Source: an uncultured Gemmata sp.
GTDB lineage: Bacteria; Planctomycetota; Planctomycetia; Gemmatales; Gemmataceae
Direction: 5' to 3'
Assembly (NCBI GenBank): GCA_937924775.1
Contig: CALDUT010000010.1
Span: 496,001-560,000 of the forward strand
Length of the DNA: 64,000 nt
Shown: piece by piece, positions 49,662 through 60,330 of the stretch
How positions within the stretch are numbered: the stretch's first letter is position 1
How the letters are laid out: each line of letters starts with the position of its first letter
Position numbers and translations under genes: made by a program
The notes under the pieces: model-generated
Told to the model about the DNA's origin: nothing
Databases searched by the model: none
The model's input: only the letters and a program-made list of their open reading frames with translations

Positions 49662-50728
49662 CAGACAATCGCTTTCAGCTCAGCCAGCAAACGGTCCATT
49701 TCCTCATCGGTTCCCACGGAAATCCGCAGACCGGTGTAGGGTGAGTCGTCGTGACCTGTGGGTCCCACCGGATAGCTCATGTAACGAACGAGAATCTTGC
49801 GGCGTTTGAGTTCTTCGTAGATGGTCTTGAGGTCCCGATCGGGTCGGCGGCACCATAGGAAATTGGCCTGACTCGGGGTCACGTCCCAACCGAGGGCCCG
49901 CAGTTGGACTGCGCAGCGCTCGCGGGTCGCAATGATCTTGGCGCGAATTTCTTGGAAATAGGCTTGATCTTGAATAGCGGCCGTGGCCGCGGCGAGGCTC
50001 AAGACATCACAATTATAGGAATCCTTGACTTTGATGAATTCGCGAATCCACACCGGGCGGGCGATAGCAAACCCGAAGCGTATGCCAGCCAGGGCATAGG
50101 ATTTACTGAAACTGCGGGTAAGGATCACGTTCGGGGTGTTGGACCACCCTTGGTGAAGGCCATTGCTGTCGGCGAAATCCGCGTAAGCTTCGTCGAGGAC
50201 CAGGGGCCGGGGCTCAAGCTTTTGCACCAGTTGCGCCAAAAATTCGGGAGCAACAACCGTTCCCGAGGGCGAATTGGGGTTCGGTAGGAAGGTGATGTCG
50301 GCTGCCGCTGGAATTTCCGCAAAACGGCTCCAGTCGGCTTCGAAGCGGAGAGTCTGGAAACGGGCGCCTTGGATCTCCGCGAGGCTTTGGTAGAGAATAT
50401 AACTGGGTGTGGGTGAGGCGATGAGGCCGCCTTCGGGCACAAAAGCCCGCGTCAGGATGGTCAGGAGGTCGTCTGAACCGTTGCCGACGAGAATCGCTTC
50501 TGGGTCGACCCCTAGGACTGCGGCCGCTGCCTGGCGGAACTGATCGCCCAGCGGTTGCGGATATTTCCGCAAATTGTTCGCAGTGAGGGCCCTTTGGATC
50601 GCCTCCACAACGCGGGGGCTGGGCGGGTAGGGATTTTCGTTGGTGTTGAGTTTGATGATGCCCGGATCGTTTAGTTGTTCCCCGGGCGTGTAACCTTTCA
50701 TCGCGCGGATGTTCGCTCGCAGGGTCAT
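49661..50728 (-). CDS. hisC: Histidinol-phosphate aminotransferase
   Basis: IKLNTNENPYPPSPRV, VGNGSDDLLTILTRAF, LTRSFSKSYALAGIRFGFAIA. Stop overlaps the hisB start (ATGA). Confidence 0.95.
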   Translation of the reverse strand: MTLRANIRAMKGYTPGEQLNDPGIIKLNTNENPYPPSPRVVEAIQRALTANNLRKYPQPLGDQFRQAAAAVLGVDPEAILVGNGSDDLLTILTRAFVPEGGLIASPTPSYILYQSLAEIQGARFQTLRFEADWSRFAEIPAAADITFLPNPNSPSGTVVAPEFLAQLVQKLEPRPLVLDEAYADFADSNGLHQGWSNTPNVILTRSFSKSYALAGIRFGFAIARPVWIREFIKVKDSYNCDVLSLAAATAAIQDQAYFQEIRAKIIATRERCAVQLRALGWDVTPSQANFLWCRRPDRDLKTIYEELKRRKILVRYMSYPVGPTGHDDSPYTGLRISVGTDEEMDRLLAELKAIV

Positions 50729-50737
50729 AGCGCACCG

Positions 50738-52162
50738 TCACTTCTTGGTCGGCAGCGACGAGGCGAGCTTATCCGGCTTGGGTTTGGGCCGGGCGGCCGG
50801 GCCATTGTCGGTGGCACGCAGCTCAACACTGGCGGCATGGCCCGTCAAGCCCTCCTTATTGGAAATGAAGATGACATCCTCGGCGATTTCTTGAAGCCCT
50901 TTGCGAGTGAATCGAATGATGCTGGTCCTCTTGCGGAAGTCGTTAGCGTTGAGCCCACTGGCGAAGCGGGCTGTGCCGCCGGTTGGCAGAACATGACTGG
51001 GGCCGGCGAGGTAGTCGCCGATCGCCACCGGGGTGAAGGGCCCGAGGAAGACAGCGCCGGCGCTATCAATGTCTTCCAGCATCGCGTCGGGATCGCGGGT
51101 TTGGATATGGAGGTGTTCGGGGGCCAGCGTGTTGACACAGTCCGCGGCGGCGGCCTTGTTGGGAGCCAAGATCATCGCCCCGTAGCGTTCGAGGCTGTCG
51201 CGGGCGAGATCAGCACGGGCCAGTTTGGCCAGTCGTTTTTGTAAGGCGTTATGAACTTCATCCAGGAGGGGTTCGTACCAAGTCACCAAAATGGCGACAC
51301 CGGGCGAATGTTCCGCTTGCGCGATCAGATCGAGGGCGACATAATCCGGGTGGGCCGAATCATCCGCTAATACCACGATTTCGCTAGGCCCGGCGATGCA
51401 ATCAATGGCCACCTGGCCGAAGACATATTTCTTGGCCAAAGCCACATATTGGTTGCCCGGACCGACGATCATATCCACCGGTTTGAGGCCTTCAACACCG
51501 TAGGCCATCGCCGCGATCGCTTGGGCCCCGCCGAAACGATAAACCTCGGTAATTCCTAGCTCGTGGCAGGTGGCGAGCATTTCGCGGTTGTAAGCCCCGC
51601 GGTCGTTGGGAGGCATACAGACCACAATTTGCTGCACGCCAGCCACTTGCGCTGGGCAAACCGTCATTAGCAACGTGGATGGATAGGCGGCGGCGCCCCC
51701 GGGGCAATAGACACCGACTCGTTTGAGGGGACGGTAGCGAACCTGAAGGTCGTGCTTGAGCGGCTTGCGCATCTCCACATCGCTATGCAACAAACCGGAT
51801 TGAAATAGTACGATATTATCCCGAACTTGACGAATGACCTCGAGAAATTGGGGTTCAACCGATGCGTGGGCTTCGGCCATTTCCTGAGCCGAGACACGAA
51901 TTTGGTCCGGCTTGAGTTTTACATTGTCAAACAGTTCGGTATAGTGCAAAACCGCGGACAGTCCCCTATCCCGCACCTCGGTGCAAATGCGCTCCACGGC
52001 ACGGCTGGGCGGCAGCGGTTCACCAAAAACCGCCTGCGTTTTCTTTTTGCTGGTCGCCGATACGACCTCGGCATCAGTACGGAACTGATCACGCAATTTG
52101 ATGATCTGGGCTGCAGCATTCGAGGCTGTCAGATCGATCCGCCGCAGCTTCAAAGATGGCAT
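50738..52162 (-). CDS. hisD: Histidinol dehydrogenase
   Basis: GVYCPGGAAAYPSTLLMTVCPAQVAGV, GPGNQYVALAKKYVFGQVAIDCIAGPSEIVVLADDSA, GPSHVLPTGGTARF. Confidence 0.95.
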   Translation of the reverse strand: MPSLKLRRIDLTASNAAAQIIKLRDQFRTDAEVVSATSKKKTQAVFGEPLPPSRAVERICTEVRDRGLSAVLHYTELFDNVKLKPDQIRVSAQEMAEAHASVEPQFLEVIRQVRDNIVLFQSGLLHSDVEMRKPLKHDLQVRYRPLKRVGVYCPGGAAAYPSTLLMTVCPAQVAGVQQIVVCMPPNDRGAYNREMLATCHELGITEVYRFGGAQAIAAMAYGVEGLKPVDMIVGPGNQYVALAKKYVFGQVAIDCIAGPSEIVVLADDSAHPDYVALDLIAQAEHSPGVAILVTWYEPLLDEVHNALQKRLAKLARADLARDSLERYGAMILAPNKAAAADCVNTLAPEHLHIQTRDPDAMLEDIDSAGAVFLGPFTPVAIGDYLAGPSHVLPTGGTARFASGLNANDFRKRTSIIRFTRKGLQEIAEDVIFISNKEGLTGHAASVELRATDNGPAARPKPKPDKLASSLPTKK

Positions 52163-52638
52163 TGCTAAGCCTCGCGGGTAACTCGACTCGACTCAGCGTT
52201 GTCACCCGTTCGATATGGGACAACAAATTGTATAGCGTAGTGGCGTCATCCACGGCTCGCCACAACACTAGTTTTCTTTCGTTATACAGTTGAATAGACC
52301 GATCTGCAAGGCGTGGAAGTTCCGATGCCGATCGCCACGCGATGCAAGTTCTTCCAGAAAAAGGGTTTATGTCGCCGTCTCTTGCAAAAGAACATTTTCC
52401 CCAGTTTCCGCCGAACGAGGGCAACGACGTCGGAATCGACGCGGTCGCAAATCACAACGATAGCCCATCGGCTTTGAGAAGCCAAATCGCCTCAACCACT
52501 ATTCGCAGGAATCGATGAAAATCGCATTAACTTCTTTTAGGTTCTTGCGTTTTGGCGGTAATCGCGGTTTACTAGCGGTATCCTGTCGGGTCGATTCGCC
52601 CAAGGATTGATTCATGTCCCTGCCGCGGAGGCGGCCTT

Positions 52639-53952
52639 ATGACGGAAGCGCCCGACTTCTTCGATACCGAACCGCGCAACTGGCGGACTCGTTTGGCCGT
52701 CAGCGTGGAAGTGATGCGTGACCTGAGCCGCGCCCAAGACCCTCAGGAAATGTACACCGTCTTCACTCGGCGGATCGCTCAACTTTTTCCCGTCAGCCGG
52801 TATTTGACCATTTCCCGCCGAGGGCTGCGCTATCCTGATTACCGCGTTGCCCGCTTCAGTTTATGGAAAGAACCGATCAACCCTTGGAAAGAGGCCCATC
52901 GGCTACCGGTTCATAGCGGGGGATTGTTGGCAGAACTGCTTTACGGCGACCAACCGCGGATAATCGATAACCTGAATCTCGCGGCCGACGACCCTGCGAC
53001 CCATTACCTTGCCGGTCAACGGGCACTGTTGGCGATCCCGCATTACGAAGCGGGCAGCGCGCAAACGATGGTCGTTGTATCCCGCGACGACACCGAGAAT
53101 TTCCCCCGGGAACGGGTGGCGGACTTAGTGCTACTGAGTAACTTGTTCGCCCGAGCGACCCAGACGGTTGTTCTCTCACAAGCGGTCAAAGAAGCCTTTG
53201 ATGGATTGGATTACGAACTGCGTTCGATCGCGGAAATTCAGCGATCGCTGCTCCCCGCGGCCAAGCCGCGCGTGCCAGGGTTGGATGTGGCCGTGCATTA
53301 CCACACCGCCAAGCGGGCTGGCGGCGATTATTATGACTTCTTCCCGCTCCCCAACGATCGCTTGGGCGTTTTGATCGCTGATGCTAGCGGGCATGGTGCC
53401 CCGGCCGCGGTTCTCATGGCGGTGGTTCACACCATCGCCCATACCCGGGTGGAGCCCCCCCAACGCCCAGCGGAGTTTCTTACCTACTTGAATGCCCATC
53501 TGACGCGCCGCTACACCCGCCCGACGGGGAGCTTCGTTACGGCGTTCTACGCGGTTTTTGATCCCGCCCATGGTACCCTGAGCTACGCCAGCGCCGGTCA
53601 CAACCCGCCCCGGCTCCTGCGTGCGGCCGACGGCTTCAAAATGGCTCTCAACCGTGCCCAAAAACTCCCCTTGGGAATCAAACTCGACGAAACCTATCTG
53701 GAACAAACCGTACCGCTTTTACCGGGGGATCAGGTGGTTTTCTTCACGGATGGTGTAATCGAGGCGGTGAATACCGAGGGGGAAGTGTTCGGTACGATTC
53801 ATATCGATGAGGAATTGACCACTTGCTATCCCACCGCGGAGGCGCTGCTCAAGGCAATTTTGGTGTCATTCTCCCTCTTTACGGCCGGTACCACTCCTGC
53901 GGATGATCAAACTTTGGTCGTTGTCAAACGTGTGGATTCTTCCTCACGCTAA
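52639..53952 (+). CDS. GAF-like plus PP2C/SpoIIE-type serine phosphatase
   Basis: EIQRSLLPAAKPRVPGLDVAVHYHTAKRAGGDYYDFFPLPNDRLGVLIADASGHGAPAAVLMA; LSYASAGHNPPRLL. Confidence 0.9.
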   Translation: MTEAPDFFDTEPRNWRTRLAVSVEVMRDLSRAQDPQEMYTVFTRRIAQLFPVSRYLTISRRGLRYPDYRVARFSLWKEPINPWKEAHRLPVHSGGLLAELLYGDQPRIIDNLNLAADDPATHYLAGQRALLAIPHYEAGSAQTMVVVSRDDTENFPRERVADLVLLSNLFARATQTVVLSQAVKEAFDGLDYELRSIAEIQRSLLPAAKPRVPGLDVAVHYHTAKRAGGDYYDFFPLPNDRLGVLIADASGHGAPAAVLMAVVHTIAHTRVEPPQRPAEFLTYLNAHLTRRYTRPTGSFVTAFYAVFDPAHGTLSYASAGHNPPRLLRAADGFKMALNRAQKLPLGIKLDETYLEQTVPLLPGDQVVFFTDGVIEAVNTEGEVFGTIHIDEELTTCYPTAEALLKAILVSFSLFTAGTTPADDQTLVVVKRVDSSSR

Positions 53953-54086
53953 GCCAAACTCCACCACGGATGGCCAATCGCTCCAGTGGACGCTTTCCCC
54001 TCTACTCAGTCGGTGCCGGCACGCTTACAATCGGTTTGCTCACACCGTGGGTCAGTCCCTCCTTGACCTGTGTTTGGAGTCTCATC

Positions 54087-54998
54087 ATGAAACGAGCGAT
54101 TCTCGCGGTGGCCGTTGCGGCTGCGGCCTTTGGTGGCATGTCCTGCTTGGTGGCGCAGCCGCCGCAGCCCAATGCTCCCTCCACCAACAAGCGGCTTCTG
54201 CTTGTTACTCACAGTGGCGGCTTCATTCATGCCTCGGTGGCCACGGCGGAGGAAGTCCTGAAGGAAATCGGGCCCAAGCACGGTTTTGACGTCACCTGTT
54301 GGCGGTTCACCGGCGATCCGGACGCCCGCGACAAATCCGGCCGCAGTGCCTTGGAAGTCTACCGCGACCGCTTCCGTGCAGCAACGAAACTGCCGGTCGA
54401 AAAGGAGCATTGCGGCCGCATCAATAAAGAAACGCTCCAGAATTTCGATATTGTGTTGTTTTTCACCACCGGCGACCCCGTCACGCCGGATGAACTGACC
54501 GACTTGCGGGAATGGGTGCGCGCTGGCGGAGCCTTGGCTGGTACCCACTGTGCAACCGATACCCTTTATCGACAAGCGATTTACGGTGATCTCATCGGCG
54601 CTTACTTCAAAACTCACCCCCCCGGGTTGCAAAAGATCAAGGTGAAAGTTGAAGACCCGCAGCACCCGGCGGCGGCCGGCTTCACCGAGGGTATGGAATA
54701 TCAGGACGAAATGTACATCTTCCGCGATGAACCGTTCTCACGGGAGCGGCTGCACATCATCCTCAGCATCGGGGAATGGGTAAACACCAAACTCAATGAT
54801 AAACAAGAGCGGAACGATGGGGATTATGCCATTTCGTGGTGCCGCGAAGAGGGCAAGGGTAAAGTCTTTTACACATCCTTTGGCCACGATCCGAAAGTTT
54901 GGCGGGATGAACGCTTCCAGCAGCACCTGTTTGGTGGGTTGAAGTGGGCGACGGGGCTGCTTCCGGGCGACGCCACCCCCAGCGGTGCCAAGAAATGA
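54087..54998 (+). CDS. ThuA domain secreted protein
   Basis: Signal peptide MKRAILAVAVAAAAFGG; LLLVTHSGGFIHASV, DLREWVRAGGALAGTHCATDT, VFYTSFGHDPKVW. Confidence 0.85.
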   Translation: MKRAILAVAVAAAAFGGMSCLVAQPPQPNAPSTNKRLLLVTHSGGFIHASVATAEEVLKEIGPKHGFDVTCWRFTGDPDARDKSGRSALEVYRDRFRAATKLPVEKEHCGRINKETLQNFDIVLFFTTGDPVTPDELTDLREWVRAGGALAGTHCATDTLYRQAIYGDLIGAYFKTHPPGLQKIKVKVEDPQHPAAAGFTEGMEYQDEMYIFRDEPFSRERLHIILSIGEWVNTKLNDKQERNDGDYAISWCREEGKGKVFYTSFGHDPKVWRDERFQQHLFGGLKWATGLLPGDATPSGAKK

Positions 54999-55108
54999 TT
55001 CGGCGTCGCCCGATAAGCCACGGCTTTGGTGGTAGCTGTAAAATCCCCGCGACTGAGCGTCCCCCGGCCACGTAAATTGGGACGAGCGGATCATCGGAAC
55101 ACCCACGC

Positions 55109-55705
55109 ATGAACTTTCTGGCCCATCTACATTTGGCCGACGGCGACCCCGGCGATATGACGGGGGGCGTCGCGGCCGATTTCATCCGCAACCCCGATCT
55201 GCCCCATTTACAGCCCGACATTCTCCGCGGTGTCATGCTTCATCGGCTCATCGACGGCTTCACCGACCGCCACCCCATCACTCTCCGCAGTATCAGCCGT
55301 ATCGCCCGTGTGATGGGCTGGTTTAGTGGAATCGTGATCGACATCTACTACGATCACATCCTAGCGCGGGAGTGGTCCCGCTATAGCCGAGTTCCCTTGG
55401 CAGAGTTTGCGGCCCGCAGTTACCGTGTTTTGGAAGACCATCTGCCGCTTCTAGTGGAGGACGCCCGCGACTTTATCCGCAAGTTCATCGACCAGGATCG
55501 CCTCAACCGCTACGCCACACGCGAAGGGATCGAAGATACTCTTGCTCGCGTCTCCAAGGTGATCGCCAAACGCTTGCCCCACCGGGCCATTCCCCTCACG
55601 GATGCCCTCCCTGTTCTTATTCAAAACGATGCAGCTATTGCCGCGGACTTCCACACCTTTTATCCCGAGCTGATGGCGTTTGTGGCCGAAAAGAAGCTCC
55701 GCTGA
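55109..55705 (+). CDS. ACP phosphodiesterase-like (DUF479) protein
   Basis: MNFLAHLHLADGDPGDMTGGVAADFIR...GVMLHRLIDGFTDRHP. Confidence 0.85.
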   Translation: MNFLAHLHLADGDPGDMTGGVAADFIRNPDLPHLQPDILRGVMLHRLIDGFTDRHPITLRSISRIARVMGWFSGIVIDIYYDHILAREWSRYSRVPLAEFAARSYRVLEDHLPLLVEDARDFIRKFIDQDRLNRYATREGIEDTLARVSKVIAKRLPHRAIPLTDALPVLIQNDAAIAADFHTFYPELMAFVAEKKLR

Positions 55706-55785
55706 ATCCACTCAGATGCCACGCCGGCTTCGCCAGGGAAAATGAGCTTCCGTGAGCAAAGTTTCCAGTTCACAACAGCTTGAGG

Positions 55786-55874
55786 GTGTTCAAAAAACCG
55801 ACAGGACTATGGCTCGCGTGGCCTCACCAGCTATTTATGAAGGTTTTGCGAGGAGTGTTCAAAAAACCGACAGG
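55786..55874. repeat. Exact 20-nt direct repeat, two copies 69 nt apart
   Basis: GTGTTCAAAAAACCGACAGG at 55786-55805 and 55855-55874, intergenic. Confidence 0.9.
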
Positions 55875-55945
55875 GCGCTTATATTGCGGGTAGACGGCTG
55901 GTCGCGAGGTCGGCCGCCGGCTTTTGACCTCCTTGGAGAACAACC

Positions 55946-56443
55946 ATGCAGTGGATTCGCTGGTGCAGTCTGGGCTTAGGGTTTCTACTTCTCACCTCGG
56001 TGATCGCCCAAGACACGCCCGAAAACAAACTCCCCGAGGACGTGGCGAAGGCTTTGGAGAAAGCCGACGAAATCGTAATCTATTCCCTCAACGGGGAACT
56101 TAACCATCCCGACGGTTGGCACGGGGCGAAGGTGCTGGGCAAAACGACCCTTGCCACCGCGGCAGATCGCAGGGCTGTCGTTTCAGGCATCAAGAAAGGG
56201 ATTGAGGAAGGCACTCGCGGTGCCCGCTGCTTCATCCCCCGGCATGGGCTGCGAGTCACATACCAAGGGACAACCTACGATTTTCTCATCTGTTTTGAAT
56301 GTCATTGGGTTTACATCTACACAAACCCCTCCGATAAACCATTGGTGCTGCTGATCAGTGAATCACCCGAGAAGGCTTTCAACAAAATTCTCACGGCCGC
56401 TAAGATTGAACTCGCAAAGCCAGAAACTGAAGAGAAAGATTAA
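55946..56443 (+). CDS. Hypothetical secreted protein
   Basis: 165 aa, signal peptide MQWIRWCSLGLGFLLLTSVIAQD. Confidence 0.6.
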   Translation: MQWIRWCSLGLGFLLLTSVIAQDTPENKLPEDVAKALEKADEIVIYSLNGELNHPDGWHGAKVLGKTTLATAADRRAVVSGIKKGIEEGTRGARCFIPRHGLRVTYQGTTYDFLICFECHWVYIYTNPSDKPLVLLISESPEKAFNKILTAAKIELAKPETEEKD

Positions 56444-56526
56444 AAAGGCAATCCCAAAGCCGAGGAAGAAGGATAACCTCAGCCGTGGTGGAGTGTTGCA
56501 GAACGGCGGGAAGCTCCACAACACTC

Positions 56527-58257
56527 CTACCGTGGGATTTTGGCAATCTCGTCGGGCCAATGAAGGTCACAGCCGGCGTGGGTGAGTTGTCCCTGGAAAT
56601 CGGCTAGTAATTTCTCATCTTTGCGGACCTGTCGGGGCACCCGCTTCTTGGATAGACAAAAAGCGACCAATTCTCCCACAGCTTCCCCAATACTCCATTC
56701 CACCGGATGCAACCGGTAACAACCGTTGGTGATGTGGGTAGTGCCGATGTTTTTGCATGCCGGCAGGAGGTTCTCCACTCGAATGGGAATCAGCGCGCCC
56801 AGTGGGATTTGGAAGGGCAGTGAACTGATATCGACGTAGTTATCCCCGCCGCTGGTGGGGTGGAGGTCGATGCGGTAACTTCCGGTCCCCACAGTGTCCT
56901 TAAAGGGTTCTGCGGTGACTTCGCCGATTTTTTTCCCAGTGGCTTTGGCGCGGGCTTCTGTACCGATGTGGGTTTCCGTGACCGTGAAGACCGCACGAAT
57001 CCGGCGGCTTTCGCGAACATAGGGGGCCATCGCCAGCCCATCTCCAGTGTCGGTACCCGTGACATCGCCGCGTAACCGCAACCCTTTCCAACCTTGTTTT
57101 TTACCATCCGGATGGGGGGCTTCCGTCTGTAGCCAATAAAGGAGCGATAAACTGAGGTCGCGGGCGGCGAGGTAATGTTCCCGGTCGTTGGGTCCGCCCC
57201 CCAAGAGATTCCCCAACCAGTAATCGTTCTGAGGCCAGTTCACCAAGCAAATATCTCGGATTTCGGCATCATTGGAGAAATGCGACTGGGCCAAGATACG
57301 CCGATAGGTCCAAAGATTTAGGCCTTGGAGAGGATGGCCGGTGGGATCGAAGGCAAGTTCCCGCTTCTTGAGCGTCCGCGGATCGGACATGGCCCACGAC
57401 AGGAGGGGGCCTGGCCACGGGGGATTGAGTCGGGGAATGTACTCCCGCCACATTTTGTAGTTTCGCGGTGGATCGATCGTGTTGTTGCGATCGGGCTGAT
57501 AGTCCATCGCGAAGCACAGGGTAAAGGCTTGGTGATTGTCGGGCCGAGCCTCCGGGCTGGCATGGGGTTCGCAAGTGTCGTTTTGGGATTCCGAACCGGT
57601 CACATACTCGACTTTCGCTAGCGGAAGTAAGTCGCCCAACTCGGTGGCATCCACGAAGTAACTCGCCTCCAAAACGATCATTCGCCCTGTAGAAGTGCGA
57701 CCGACAACCGCCGTCACGTTGTCGCGATCCAGCTCAGCCGCTGTGGCCAAAAAAGGCTGCAGAATCCGAACCCGCCCGGCACTGACATACGGGGCCAGCA
57801 TCTCCAGCAGAACTGCCAACGCCACTTTCGGCTCATGGCACAATTTTGAGACGGTGCCTAAACCGGGATTGAGCTGCGGATCGTTCGCGGCCTTGTCGGT
57901 CAGTGGGTAATGACGACGGTAATACTCCCGGACTTTGTTCCGGAAGGTACGATAAGTTCGAGTACTGCCGCGTTCTTCAATCCACGGGTGTTCATCGGGG
58001 GGAACCGCTTGGGCCGTCAATTGGCCTCCAATCCAATCTGTTTCTTCAGTAAGGATAACTTTCAGCCCCCTGCGAGCCGCAGCTAAAGCACACGCCACTC
58101 CCCCCACACCGCCACCTACGATGGCCACATCCGCTCGCAACTCCCGGGGGGTTTCGCGTGACTGCCCAAAGGCCTGAGATTCCGTAAGTGGTTCTATGGG
58201 AAGAAGATGTGCAAACGGACCTACAGCCGAGCAAGCCAGAAACGCACGGCGGTTCAT
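56527..58257 (-). CDS. FAD-dependent oxidoreductase, secreted
   Basis: ADVAIVGGGVGGVACALAAARRGLKVILTEETDWIGGQLTAQ (dinucleotide-binding motif); LPACKNIGTTHITNGCYRLHPVEWSIGEAVG. Confidence 0.9.
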   Translation of the reverse strand: MNRRAFLACSAVGPFAHLLPIEPLTESQAFGQSRETPRELRADVAIVGGGVGGVACALAAARRGLKVILTEETDWIGGQLTAQAVPPDEHPWIEERGSTRTYRTFRNKVREYYRRHYPLTDKAANDPQLNPGLGTVSKLCHEPKVALAVLLEMLAPYVSAGRVRILQPFLATAAELDRDNVTAVVGRTSTGRMIVLEASYFVDATELGDLLPLAKVEYVTGSESQNDTCEPHASPEARPDNHQAFTLCFAMDYQPDRNNTIDPPRNYKMWREYIPRLNPPWPGPLLSWAMSDPRTLKKRELAFDPTGHPLQGLNLWTYRRILAQSHFSNDAEIRDICLVNWPQNDYWLGNLLGGGPNDREHYLAARDLSLSLLYWLQTEAPHPDGKKQGWKGLRLRGDVTGTDTGDGLAMAPYVRESRRIRAVFTVTETHIGTEARAKATGKKIGEVTAEPFKDTVGTGSYRIDLHPTSGGDNYVDISSLPFQIPLGALIPIRVENLLPACKNIGTTHITNGCYRLHPVEWSIGEAVGELVAFCLSKKRVPRQVRKDEKLLADFQGQLTHAGCDLHWPDEIAKIPR

Positions 58258-58399
58258 AGGTCTTACGGCCCCTCCGAGGGCGAAGTTTCTGTGAGGAAAA
58301 AATCTTGAGGCCCGAGCAAAAATCTAGCCGCGATGAACCGGCCTGTGCCGCGGACAACACTTGCCCGGCCATCGCGGCGGGAAGAATGCGTCGTCGCCT

Positions 58400-58975
58400 T
58401 CAGTCTTCGCGTTTGGCGTCTGCGATACTTTTAATTTTTTCGCTGAGTAACGCGATGTCGAAGGGTTTTTTGAAGACATCGTTAAAACCGTACTGCGTTA
58501 GTTGCTCGGGGGCCGCTTCGTCCTCGCTGGCCATCCCGATAATTAGCGTGGTGGCGAAGGCTTCGTCTTTGCGTAAGTTGGAGACAATTTGGATCGATTC
58601 GGCTCGACCTAAGCCCAAGTCTATGATAATCGTATCAGGATGGAAACTACTGGCGAGAATCCCCGCTTGGAAACCGCTATCGGCTAGCTCGAATTTGAAG
58701 TCTTGATCTTCGGGGAGCAGTTCTTTGATGCGGTCGTTGAAAAGTTTTTCGGTCCCGATCAGCAAGATTTTGTGCCATTCTTCCTCTTCCAACTCACCCA
58801 ATGGCATTCCGTGTTCCTTCAGGAAGCGGATAAGTTGTTCGCGAGGAATGCGGCGATCTTGGCTGCCGGGAATGCGATAGCCTTTCAAGCGACCCGAATC
58901 GAACCATTTGGAAACCGTCCGGGGGGCTACTTTGCAAATTTTGGCGACCTGCCCGGTGGTGAACACCTTTTTCAT
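58400..58975 (-). CDS. Excisionase-type HTH fused to a response-regulator receiver-like domain
   Basis: MKKVFTTGQVAKICKVAPRTVSKWFDSGRLKGYRIPGSQDRRIPREQLIRFLKEH (HTH_17) followed by HKILLIGTEKL...PDTIIIDLGLG...TLIIGMAS...GFNDVFKKPFD. Confidence 0.85.
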   Translation of the reverse strand: MKKVFTTGQVAKICKVAPRTVSKWFDSGRLKGYRIPGSQDRRIPREQLIRFLKEHGMPLGELEEEEWHKILLIGTEKLFNDRIKELLPEDQDFKFELADSGFQAGILASSFHPDTIIIDLGLGRAESIQIVSNLRKDEAFATTLIIGMASEDEAAPEQLTQYGFNDVFKKPFDIALLSEKIKSIADAKRED

Positions 58976-59783
58976 GGCGAGACACTCCGTTTGAACTCGC
59001 TCGACCCCGCGCCGCCACCAAACCCCAAGAAAAACGCGATGCGATAGTTCCTATCGTCGCTTTCGCGAGGCCGTCGCCTTGACTGTGACACAGCGAACAG
59101 CCTGGGGTTGTAGCGGATCAACCCTCGGGGCGAGGGTAACCATCGTGGTAGGGGTGCCACGACGGCGAGGTTATATGAACACGACCAGCAGTCATCCGGG
59201 TTGCCGGTCTTAGGCGTCACTCGGCTCCGCATGTCTCCTCGGGGGTTAACCCCGTGGAGGGGGGCAACCTTGGGAAGTCAACCCGAACACGCGGATAACG
59301 ATTGCGACGCTAACTCCATCGGCTAGACCAACCGTCGAACTTCGCAAAACTCGCGAATTTAGGCGGTTCATGGCGACGATGGCTTCCGGCACAAGACGAA
59401 CCACTGGCACGGGCGAACGACTCAAGACCGACCACCGGCCTCCGGACGTCCGCTCTGTCAGTCACAATGATCGTTCGGGCTGGATGCGTAACTTCGGTGT
59501 GAACTCTTCGCCGAGACATGCCTTCCGTGGCAGGACGACCGGTCGAACCGGTTGCTCCGGTTCTACCGCCCGCAACCCATCTTACAGCGACCGACAAGTC
59601 CCATCGCTCAGGGGGATCGGCCGACACGGGCAAAAATCGCCCAACACCCACACTTCACCATCGTTTCCAACCCCAAGCGCCGAATCTCCATGGGTTTCCG
59701 ACCCGAGCCGAGGTATTGATGTGCTAAACGCCGTGGGTATCAGGGGGAAGCCCGAGAACCCCCGTTGCCTGCAAACCGCGTCA

Positions 59784-60260
59784 TCACCCTTCAAGGCGTT
59801 TGGAAAAAATGACCATGCCATCGCCATCGGCATAAAAGTCGGGGATGTGAGCCGTCGGCGTATAGCCGCACTTCTGATAAAAGCTCCGCGTCGGTTCGTA
59901 TTTCGCGGTGTCAGAGGTTTCGATCAACAACAACCGGCCACCGCTGGCCTGTATGTCGCGTTCGGCGAATTGTAAAAGTTGCCGGCCAATGCCCTGCCCT
60001 TGCCATGGCGGGGCAACTGCCATCCACCAGACATACCAGGTGCGGTCGGTCATTTCCTCGGGAGCGTAGTACAAATAGCCCGTGAGGGCCTCGGGCTTGT
60101 CCCAGATAATACAGCGGTGGCCGTAATCATCGCGGGTGCAACTGAAATAATCGGCCAAGACGGTGTCGAGGGTGTCGAGTTCGAGGGGTTTGAAGAATCC
60201 GGTTTGGGCCGAAAGGGCCACCAGTGCGGCTTGGTCGCATTCACGCGCAGGTCGGATCAT
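59784..60260 (-). CDS. GNAT family N-acetyltransferase
   Basis: IRPARECDQAALVAL...WWMAVAPPWQGQGIGRQLLQFAERD...TRSFYQKCGYTP. Confidence 0.9.
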   Translation of the reverse strand: MIRPARECDQAALVALSAQTGFFKPLELDTLDTVLADYFSCTRDDYGHRCIIWDKPEALTGYLYYAPEEMTDRTWYVWWMAVAPPWQGQGIGRQLLQFAERDIQASGGRLLLIETSDTAKYEPTRSFYQKCGYTPTAHIPDFYADGDGMVIFSKRLEG

Positions 60261-60330
60261 GCCCGCAGTTTAGCATATTTCCGATTTTCCCGCGGAGGCT
60301 TTGGCATTTGCGAGAATGTCCGCCGGCTTG

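Noticed and set aside
59000-59783. Several small plus-strand ORFs (e.g. 59370-59975)
   Set aside because: No start-site, signal or domain support, and they partly overlap the GNAT gene antisense.
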